Assembly: GCA_023129235.1 (NCBI GenBank)
Contig: JAGMCN010000059.1
Span: 1 to 37,979, forward strand
Direction of reading: 5' to 3'
DNA length: 37,979 nucleotides
From: Caldifarciminota bacterium
GTDB taxonomy: Bacteria; Hydrothermota; UBA3073; JACQXS01
The notes beneath the pieces are model-generated. The model saw nothing but the letters and a program-made list of their open reading frames with translations. It did no database searches and was not told where the DNA came from. A program made the translations under genes and the position numbers. Below, piece by piece: positions 10,071 through 17,119 of the stretch (positions are counted from its first letter, which is position 1; every line of letters begins with the position of its first letter).

Positions 10071-10760
10071 ATCTGGTCGACTAAACCAGATATAAAACTA
10101 AGCATAATTTAAATCAAGCTAAGGCATAGGCAAGAGAACTTAATATACAAAGATTTTTCCAAATCTTTTTCAGCTTATTTAAATCTAACCTAAGGAATCA
10201 AAAAATAACCGATAACAAGTAAATCTAATAAGGATCTTCTCAGATCTCTTTCAATTCAATGCAAACCAAATTAACCGATTAGAACTTAATACATTTGGTC
10301 TAAATTTCTTTAAACCTCTTTCAACTTAATTTAATCTAAGTCAACGTAAGCAAAATGAAGCCAAGAACAATTGAAGTTACTAGACTTTTTCGAGTCTCTT
10401 TCAATCTAATTTAATTGAATCTAACACAAATCAAATAAAGATATGGCAGTACGGTTAAAACAATTAACCGTCTTTCAACTTAATTCAATTTAGTAGAGAA
10501 TAAATAAACCTGATGTAAGCGAACCGAATTTAGATTAATAGAACCAAACACTTGGTTCCCTTCCAATCTAAAGTAATACAAAAGAAACGAACCCAAAGCA
10601 AAACAAAAGAACTGATTGTAGTACACTATCGTCTTTCAATCTAAACTAGTTAAAAGCAATAAAGAATAAGAGAAACAAAAATAGGAAAGACAAAAATATA
10701 TCAAGCAAAACCAACGGAACTAAGTAGAACTAGTTTTTAAAACCAGTCCTCTTTCAATTT
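10071..10760 (-). repeat. Non-coding array of about 9 degenerate hairpin repeat units
   Basis: Hairpins at 10071-10091, 10151-10166, 10233-10246, 10297-10316, 10383-10396, 10452-10470, 10541-10558, 10614-10630, 10729-10747; most preceded on the minus strand by (T)TAGATTnAATTnAnnTTGAAAGA. Confidence 0.85.
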
Positions 10761-10817
10761 AATTCAATCAAAACCAAGATAACATAACCAACTTTAAATT
10801 ATATCTTGTTTGGACTT

Positions 10818-10831
10818 GGAAATTAACTTCC
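10818..10831 (-). promoter_or_regulatory. Stop-codon-anchored hairpin GGAAGTTAATTTCC (copy 1, one wobble)
   Basis: Overlaps TAG stop of ORF 10831-11046; same element at 26308 and 31381. Confidence 0.6.
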
Positions 10832-11046
10832 TACTTATTCTCATTTTCTCTAGCTTCTTTTCGTTTCTTTCGTGCTTCAGCGTAAAATTTATCAAGCAAT
10901 TCAGCATAAAGTTTAACTGCTTCATCTACATCATCACATCTGATATTAAACATCTGAGTAGTTTCATTTACATCTTTACCGTAACGATCCTTACCGTATC
11001 TAACGGTACGATTAATTTGAACTTTGTGCATTTTATTATCTGCCAT
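10831..11046 (-). CDS. Hypothetical protein
   Basis: ORF in operon. Confidence 0.6.
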   Translation of the reverse strand: MADNKMHKVQINRTVRYGKDRYGKDVNETTQMFNIRCDDVDEAVKLYAELLDKFYAEARKKRKEARENENK

Positions 11047-11060
11047 GTTTTTTATCGAGC

Positions 11061-11273
11061 TTAATCTGTCTTCTTTGCTTTCTCTGGTGTAAACTCTATC
11101 CCTCTTTTAAAACCCCATTCGAAACAGTAATAGAATAAGGCTCCAGTTATTCCAAGAATAACACCAGCTAGAATAGCTAATACTTTGCTCATTCTCAATT
11201 TCTTAGCTACTTGATAGCAATACCAGATACAATATATCCAAAGAAAGAAAAGTACTATCGGTATAATTATCAC
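11061..11273 (-). CDS. Small membrane protein (GTG start)
   Basis: IIIPIVLFFLWIYCIWYCY...VLAILAGVILGITGALFYYCF. Confidence 0.6.
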   Translation of the reverse strand: MIIIPIVLFFLWIYCIWYCYQVAKKLRMSKVLAILAGVILGITGALFYYCFEWGFKRGIEFTPEKAKKTD

Positions 11274-11310
11274 GTTTTTTCGAGCTTCAATTAATGTCCT
11301 TCGGCCTTTA

Positions 11311-12072
11311 TTAAATATAAGGACATTTTTTTAAATTCTTATCGTTGTCATCTAATAAATCAAAAGAACACAAGGAAACAGATCCATCTGGATTTATTGA
11401 AATGAAATCTTTACCACGTCTGCAAGGCTTTCCTAAAAACTCCCATCTAAAACATTCATCAATAAAAAGATTTTTATATCTTTGTTTTAGAAGGAAAACC
11501 ATTTCCTTTCTTTTCTCTAACGGAATCTTAGTTGTATAAAACTTCGGTCTCAACAAATGAATCTGATCGCAGTACTTATGTATTTTTTTAAGAACATCGG
11601 GAATCTTGTTATACATTTCATCCAACATTAAAATGTTAGCACCTACCTTAATAGACCATGTCTTTACTTCCTTAGCTTTTAAAATCCATTCATTAACTGT
11701 ACACTTTTCTTTATCTAGACTTAAAGCAATCATTTTTACTTTATATCTTGCAAAGAGAGCTAACAGTGGTTCGTTCAAAAACATGGGGTTAGTAGTAATA
11801 TTTACTATATTTCCTTTCGACCATCTCAATTCATCTAATATGTTTACTAAAAACTCAAGTTCTAAACCATTATAAGCAATTGAAACTTGTTGAGCCTGTT
11901 GAGCCAGATCATCAACAATATTTACATAATGATATACCCGAGAGTCCTGATCTTTCACATCTCTTAACTTATTTAAGATTCTTGATCGTTTTAGATAACA
12001 AAAACTACACCTCGGAGATTTTATACATTTATTGGTGTAGTTTACTGATACCATCTTATATTTCTTTTTCAT
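11311..12072 (-). CDS. Radical SAM superfamily protein
   Basis: NYTNKCIKSPRCSFCYLKR cluster motif (C-x5-C-x2-C), C-terminal CRRGKDFISINPDGSVSLCSFD SPASM-like segment. Confidence 0.8.
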   Translation of the reverse strand: MKKKYKMVSVNYTNKCIKSPRCSFCYLKRSRILNKLRDVKDQDSRVYHYVNIVDDLAQQAQQVSIAYNGLELEFLVNILDELRWSKGNIVNITTNPMFLNEPLLALFARYKVKMIALSLDKEKCTVNEWILKAKEVKTWSIKVGANILMLDEMYNKIPDVLKKIHKYCDQIHLLRPKFYTTKIPLEKRKEMVFLLKQRYKNLFIDECFRWEFLGKPCRRGKDFISINPDGSVSLCSFDLLDDNDKNLKKCPYI

Positions 12073-12494
12073 GGTTGTTTACTCTGCCATTCCTCAAAGC
12101 TACCTAAAGAACCTCCATCATAACTCTTTATTTCAGCCTGACACAATTTAATTGCTATATCAAAGAATCTGAATTGAGATTCATCACTGTGATTACATCC
12201 AGAATCAAATCTAAACCCAAGAGAATTATCATAACCATTATCTCCATACTCAATTAGAGTATGGTTTCCTTTCTTATCTACTACAATTACTTCTAATTTT
12301 TCTACTTCATCTTGACCAGATAGTTTACTAACACTATCTAGATATTTCATTCGTTCAAAAACTTTCACACTTAAAGGCGGATCGAAATGCCAGCCGTATT
12401 TCTTTTCTAATTGCTTTATCATTTGATAAAATTCTTTAGGATCTTTGGTAAGAAAGTCAGCTATAAGTTCTGAACAATTAGGGTAATACAACAT
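12069..12494 (-). CDS. Hypothetical protein
   Basis: ORF overlapping the radical SAM gene start. Confidence 0.6.
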   Translation of the reverse strand: MLYYPNCSELIADFLTKDPKEFYQMIKQLEKKYGWHFDPPLSVKVFERMKYLDSVSKLSGQDEVEKLEVIVVDKKGNHTLIEYGDNGYDNSLGFRFDSGCNHSDESQFRFFDIAIKLCQAEIKSYDGGSLGSFEEWQSKQP

Positions 12495-12540
12495 GTTTTT
12501 TTCTACTTTAAAACTTATAATTGTTAAACATAATCTTATA

Positions 12541-12717
12541 CTAAGTTATCTTTTTCTTTGCCTTCGACCTTTTAAGCTCCTTCTCTAAACTAGATAGAAG
12601 TTTTAAAACCGCCTTGTTATAAGCGGATCTCTCATGAAATACGTAAATTCGATGGACAAGGACTCCCATCTGGAATGCCAGCATTAACATAACTATAAAT
12701 AGAAAAGCTTCAGTCAT
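12541..12717 (-). CDS. 58-aa membrane protein, below the ORF-track cut-off
   Basis: MTEAFLFIVMLMLAFQMGVLVHRIYVFHERSAYNKAVLKLLSSLEKELKRSKAKKKIT*; start overlaps end of 12710-12946. Confidence 0.6.
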   Translation of the reverse strand: MTEAFLFIVMLMLAFQMGVLVHRIYVFHERSAYNKAVLKLLSSLEKELKRSKAKKKIT

Positions 12718-12946
12718 ATTGTTTCATTAACATTTCTTCTAATAACTCACGTTTGTTAAGTTCTTCTTCTAACGCTGCCATCACAGCACCTATCTTCAGC
12801 AAAGTCTTAGCTGGATTTTTATGTCTTTGACTAAGAGCTGTATCTTGCAATCTTTCTCTGAAATAAAGTAAAGCATATCTAAGATGGTTATCATTCATCT
12901 TGGAAATGATTATTACCTCGCCGCGTTTATTAGAATACTGTTTCAT
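12710..12946 (-). CDS. Hypothetical protein
   Basis: ORF in operon. Confidence 0.55.
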   Translation of the reverse strand: MKQYSNKRGEVIIISKMNDNHLRYALLYFRERLQDTALSQRHKNPAKTLLKIGAVMAALEEELNKRELLEEMLMKQYD

Positions 12947-13469
12947 TTTCTTGATCTTTTAATTGTTCCCTTGCCTCTTGCTGACAACCACCACATGCTA
13001 AAATATTATTAGCCTTTCCTTGCGGATACCAAGTACAGGCAAGATTGATAACTTCTTCAACATTATCATTGCATAACTGACAATGATAAGAAATATCTAA
13101 CTTATATTTCAGCATAAAAACCTCGCTTGGCGGTCTGTCTAAAACCTCAGAAAAAGATTTAACATCAAGAGGGCTTTCAATCCGACTAAGTCTATCAATT
13201 TTAACCTTCGGATTTAATTTCAAGTAGGCAAGAAGAGCTCTAATAATAAATCTTCTTTCCTTTTCTGAATTAAGTAAGATAATTGACCATGCTTCAGGAG
13301 GAATCTCCTTTTCTTTTTCTAACAGACAATCTATGAGTTTTTTAGTATTCATCTTTAATAAACCTCCTAAAGATTTCAGAGCATGGGAAGTCTGCTTCCT
13401 CTCCTCCTCCAATGTTCTTTTGACTAAAGTAAAGGGATTGTCTCTTCGCATAATTTTCCTCGAACTCAA
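12930..13469 (-). CDS. Hypothetical protein with C-terminal zinc-binding cysteines
   Basis: CQLCND...CTWYPQGKANNILACGGC. Confidence 0.65.
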   Translation of the reverse strand: MSSRKIMRRDNPFTLVKRTLEEERKQTSHALKSLGGLLKMNTKKLIDCLLEKEKEIPPEAWSIILLNSEKERRFIIRALLAYLKLNPKVKIDRLSRIESPLDVKSFSEVLDRPPSEVFMLKYKLDISYHCQLCNDNVEEVINLACTWYPQGKANNILACGGCQQEAREQLKDQENETVF

Positions 13470-13544
13470 GAGACTTCTTCTTTGCCAAGGCTACCCAGGC
13501 CCAGTAATCCTTGAGTTCTTCGTTAGTAAATTTAACCATGTTAA

Positions 13545-13940
13545 TTAATCCGAGATTGATTTACGATTCCACCACATGCAACGAGGACAATAAACAATTC
13601 TATCATTTCCATTCATTGCTAATCTTGCTCTTTTACAACAATAAGGACAGAGGTAACGAGTCGAATTCCAAAGACTACCAATCTTACCCAGATCTTTGAA
13701 ATCGATAGGTCTTCTACCAAATAATGTATTCTTAAACGAAACATTATTCTTTAACTTTTCAGTCTTGATTTCTTTATTAACTATAGAATCTTTAAAGATA
13801 TGTTCAGAAATATGCATCATAACGAAACAAATCATTAAAAGTCCTAATAGTTTTAATAACCAATAGGAAACTTCAACATATGCAACTAACCCAAACATTG
13901 CTACGAGATAGAAAATCCACCTCTTTTGATATGTTTTCAT
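13545..13940 (-). CDS. Membrane protein with C-terminal zinc ribbon
   Basis: Two hydrophobic segments then YLCPYCCKRARL...VYCPRCMWW. Confidence 0.65.
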   Translation of the reverse strand: MKTYQKRWIFYLVAMFGLVAYVEVSYWLLKLLGLLMICFVMMHISEHIFKDSIVNKEIKTEKLKNNVSFKNTLFGRRPIDFKDLGKIGSLWNSTRYLCPYCCKRARLAMNGNDRIVYCPRCMWWNRKSISD

Positions 13941-13944
13941 AATT

Positions 13945-14427
13945 TTAATCCCACCATACTCTTAGGACAGCTCTTTTAATAAAACCGCCGCCTAACAAGA
14001 ATGTGGAAGCTTTAGAAGAAAACCAATCTACAGAATCTGGAATCCACCCTCTAACTAATTCTAACAACTCTTTCTTAATTTTTTCGTTCTCTTTACACAA
14101 GATAAATAATGTATCTACATTCCAAGGCTGATACCCAAGTCTTTTAAATGTTTCCTTATCAAGATCTCGAAGTTTAATTAAAGAAATAGCTCTATTAACT
14201 TTCGATTCAGGTAAGTTTTCATCAATCATTTTGTAGTACATATCACGATCCATAAGCACTCCTTCCCACAAGTCCTGATGAGACAACAAATCCCATACAA
14301 CTTGTTCACCACTATAATTATTGAAGGTAGCTAGTTGCATTAAACGTAAATTTAACCTCTGAACCTCTGGTATTTCCAACAACTTCGCAGCGATCATGGT
14401 ACTCATGTCTGGCGCTTCTTTAATCAT
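13945..14427 (-). CDS. Hypothetical protein
   Basis: ORF in operon. Confidence 0.6.
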   Translation of the reverse strand: MIKEAPDMSTMIAAKLLEIPEVQRLNLRLMQLATFNNYSGEQVVWDLLSHQDLWEGVLMDRDMYYKMIDENLPESKVNRAISLIKLRDLDKETFKRLGYQPWNVDTLFILCKENEKIKKELLELVRGWIPDSVDWFSSKASTFLLGGGFIKRAVLRVWWD

Positions 14428-14677
14428 ATTGTTATTTTAACCTAAAACCCGCCGACTTACAAAGGAAGACACTATACTATTAAGAAAACCTCCCACCTGT
14501 TTTATAGGTAAGCAGGTATATTTATAGTTCTTTCCTATAACAACAAAAATCGCCGTCCTCTAACATTCCCTAGATAATAGAGTACAAGACAAGATAACTT
14601 GTATTAAAGAATAAGTATCAAGGGATATGTTTAAGATGTGTGCAGCGTTCCTGGGTTGGTCGGGTGGTAATAGAGTT

Positions 14678-14974
14678 TTATATTTTCTTCTTTCTCTTAT
14701 CTTGATATTTGTTATTGAGTAGCTTCTTAGCCTTTGTGAGGTCTGGTCTTTCTATTTCTTTCCGATTAAGGAACCAATCTATTAGGTTCTGTTCTATCTC
14801 ACCAGGTTTAGTAAACTGGAGTAAGGCTAAGGCTCTTTCAAAGTCCCATTCTATTATACCTTCTATTTCTACCTGGCGGCCCGGGTCCTTTTCTGCATTC
14901 AACTCTTTCTCATACCTACTAATCTCGTTCTTGAGATACTGAAGTGCACGAAAAATTGTATATTGAATTAACAT
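14678..14974 (-). CDS. Hypothetical protein
   Basis: ORF preceded by conserved leader motif. Confidence 0.6.
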   Translation of the reverse strand: MLIQYTIFRALQYLKNEISRYEKELNAEKDPGRQVEIEGIIEWDFERALALLQFTKPGEIEQNLIDWFLNRKEIERPDLTKAKKLLNNKYQDKRKKKI

Positions 14975-15076
14975 ATTTTTCTCTGTTGCTAGGAGTTTGA
15001 TAAGCTCAAACCTAAGCTCGACCTTTATTCTTTATTGAAAAATAAATAAATATTTTTCAGAAGTCATGATGAAAAA

Positions 15077-15102
15077 TCGCTTTCCGGTGCGAGGTGAGTG
15101 AC
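15077..15102 (-). promoter_or_regulatory. Repeated leader motif copy 1: GTCACTCACCTCGCACCGGAAAGCGA
   Basis: Near-identical to 16018-16043; core shared with 15616-15628. Confidence 0.6.
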
Positions 15103-15128
15103 TAACTCTTAAGCGTTGATATGAAAAA

Positions 15129-15163
15129 AAAGCAGACAGTTTAACAACCGCCTGCCTTTTTTA
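15129..15163 (-). terminator. Rho-independent terminator
   Basis: Minus GCAGGCGGTT-GTTAA-ACTGTCTGC (wobble-tolerant stem) then TTTTTTTT after ORF 15171-15455. Confidence 0.8.
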
Positions 15164-15170
15164 TCATCCT

Positions 15171-15455
15171 TTATTTCTTCACGAAAGGCTTAGCATCTGG
15201 GTAGGCAAAGACTACAAAATCTGGGTCTCTCTTTCCATCTCTCTTCCTTTGATTAGGTAAGCAAAGGAAACCGTCTCCATAGTTCACTTCCATTAACTTA
15301 TCGCCTGTCTTATCAACCAATACATTATCTTTGTCCCTGATTTTACTTTTAAACTTCAGGGAATAGCCATTCACTTTATCGACTTTGAACAAGCTTGCCA
15401 CGATTACTCCCCGTGGCGCCTGTTGAGTCTTAGTGTCAAAAAGTAATTTAGCCAT
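15171..15455 (-). CDS. Hypothetical small protein
   Basis: MAKLLFDTKTQQAPRGVIVASLFKVDKVNGYSLKFKSK...; own terminator. Confidence 0.65.
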   Translation of the reverse strand: MAKLLFDTKTQQAPRGVIVASLFKVDKVNGYSLKFKSKIRDKDNVLVDKTGDKLMEVNYGDGFLCLPNQRKRDGKRDPDFVVFAYPDAKPFVKK

Positions 15456-15615
15456 GTTTGTTTAGCTAGTGATTAGTATCCTCTATCCGACCTTTGGCTT
15501 GGATTCAGCGTTTAAGGTAGAGGAGAGATTTTATTAATCTCGGGATTCTCGAGATTAATTGCTCTCCAGCAGAAGAGCGAAGAAGCCCAGCAGGGCGACT
15601 AAGCAATATCTTCTG

Positions 15616-15628
15616 CGAGGTTAGTGAC
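15616..15628 (-). promoter_or_regulatory. Repeated leader motif copy 2 (core GTCACTAACCTCG)
   Basis: Core shared with copies 1 and 3. Confidence 0.5.
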
Positions 15629-15651
15629 CTCTTCTCCGCTACTAAGAACAA

Positions 15652-15681
15652 AAAAAAGGCGAGCAAAAAACCCGCCTTTAT
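15652..15681 (-). terminator. Rho-independent terminator
   Basis: Minus GGCGGG-TTTTTTG-CTCGCC-TTTTTTT after ORF 15696-15923. Confidence 0.75.
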
Positions 15682-15695
15682 TTTTAGTCTGCCTC

Positions 15696-15923
15696 CTAAG
15701 CTTTCACTCTATCATCCAATAGATTTATCTCCTCAGAGTATTCATGATAACCCTCAGAACAATAAGTCTGGTAATCTGATTCCATTACCCACCGCTTACA
15801 TGTCGGACAATACTTAATCAATCTTCCTTTAAACATATAGTTACCTTCGAGATCCCTCAACTCTTCTTGAAGTGTATCCTTGTCAATCTCTTCCCAGGTA
15901 CGCAACCAGTTTATTCTAACCAT
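15696..15923 (-). CDS. Small zinc-binding protein
   Basis: YCPTCKRWVMESDYQTYCSEGYHEY. Confidence 0.65.
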   Translation of the reverse strand: MVRINWLRTWEEIDKDTLQEELRDLEGNYMFKGRLIKYCPTCKRWVMESDYQTYCSEGYHEYSEEINLLDDRVKA

Positions 15924-16017
15924 GGTTTTAGTATAAATAAAGACAGCCTATACAGCTGTCCAAAATCTCTCGGGAGTAGACTAATTTCCCTAGGGATTTC
16001 ATTAATGAAGAAATCCC

Positions 16018-16043
16018 TCGCTATCCGGTACGAGGTCAATGAC
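16018..16043 (-). promoter_or_regulatory. Repeated leader motif copy 3: GTCATTGACCTCGTACCGGATAGCGA
   Basis: Differs from copy 1 at four positions. Confidence 0.6.
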
Positions 16044-16165
16044 TTCTTTTTATCTATACCTTTAAAGTCTATCTATACCAAAGCAACAGGCAGAACATCG
16101 GAACCCACTCTCTCCTAGCCCAGGCTATTATTCTATCTATACTATTTTTTATTTTCCATTCCCCC

Positions 16166-16303
16166 CTAGCCTATTCTTAAACATATAATTACATTGGTCG
16201 GCCCCTGCCCACAGACAGCCCACTCGTAACAACTAGAGCAACAGGAGTAACAACTAGAGTAACAGGAGTAACAGCTAGAGTAACAAGAACAGACAGTCCA
16301 CAT
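16166..16303 (-). CDS. Possible Cys/Ser/Tyr-rich microprotein
   Basis: MWTVCSCYSSCYSCYSSCYSCCSSCYEWAVCGQGPTNVIICLRIG*; built over a 21-nt tandem repeat; no clear RBS. Confidence 0.25.
   Translation of the reverse strand: MWTVCSCYSSCYSCYSSCYSCCSSCYEWAVCGQGPTNVIICLRIG
16228..16290. repeat. 21-bp tandem repeat, 3 units
   Basis: AACAACTAGAGCAACAGGAGT / AACAACTAGAGTAACAGGAGT / AACAGCTAGAGTAACAAGAAC. Confidence 0.9.
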
Positions 16304-16583
16304 GTAACGGTCCTAATAAACACAAATTAGAAATAAAAAAAACAGAAGCATCAGCTTCTATGTGTAAAGAACCCTAATATATAAGCAGGAGGGAAGAGAG
16401 AGAAATCGCTCAGGCTTAAAGAGAGAGCTACGTTGGAGGAGAAAAATCAATAAAGAACTCCAACATGGCCAGGGAGGTCAAAGGTTGAGTTGATGATGCT
16501 GAGCGAGAGAGCAGCGAGGGGAAAAAATACAAAAAGACCCAGCTGCGATTTAAATAATCTCCTGCCTATAGACCAAGGTTCTT

Positions 16584-16667
16584 TTAGCGTTTAGGGAGAG
16601 TATCTAATAGAAAGTAGATTATCATACCTAATAAAATTCCTATGAGGAGTACTATCAATGAATACAT
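16584..16667 (-). CDS. Possible 27-aa single-span membrane microprotein
   Basis: MYSLIVLLIGILLGMIIYFLLDTLPKR*. Confidence 0.3.
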   Translation of the reverse strand: MYSLIVLLIGILLGMIIYFLLDTLPKR

Positions 16668-16945
16668 ATTTAAATGATATACAAAAAGATGTAATGTCTA
16701 CGAACCAATTTTTATTATTAATTAAGTTCGGGAAAGAAACGCGAGACTAGTTAGGACTCATAGAGGGATCTGTTTAAAGATTAAATTTTAATCCCCTGAG
16801 GGGACCTACATTCGCTTCTTTGATCACCGGCAGAGCAGGAGAGAATCGAACTCTCTTGGGAAGGAATCTGTTTTAAGATCTACACTATGCTAACGTGCCC
16901 ACCCTCAATCCATTTGCTGCCCTGAAAAATAGGAGCCATCGCCCC

Positions 16946-17110
16946 TTAATATATAAAGAACGGTTTCTTCTTAGCGTGAAGGCATTCGAGACACACTATT
17001 GGCGGTATCTTTGCCTTCTCAGTAAGAACTCCGATAGGTTTCCCGCAAAGGCTACAGGTCACCCTATAATAGATTTCTCTAAAGTCGTCTTGGACTATGG
17101 CACCTTTCAT
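16946..17110 (-). CDS. Zinc-ribbon microprotein (54 aa), below the ORF-track cut-off
   Basis: GGAGG SD 7 nt before ATG; MKGAIVQDDFREIYYRVTCSLCGKPIGVLTEKAKIPPIVCLECLHAKKKPFFIY*. Confidence 0.8.
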   Translation of the reverse strand: MKGAIVQDDFREIYYRVTCSLCGKPIGVLTEKAKIPPIVCLECLHAKKKPFFIY

Positions 17111-17119
17111 TTAATTCCC

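Noticed and set aside
10071-10760. Classical CRISPR array
   Set aside because: Units are degenerate, spacing irregular (64-115 nt), the hairpin itself is the variable part, and no cas1/cas2/effector genes are seen.
10071-10760. Series of intrinsic terminators or sigma70 promoters
   Set aside because: No U-tracts follow the stems; TTGAAA to TA-rich distance varies too much between units for a -35/-10 pair.
11294-11331. Terminator AATGTCCTT...AAGGACATT
   Set aside because: U-tract exists only on the plus strand, where no upstream gene is credible; on minus the hairpin spans a stop codon without a U-tract.
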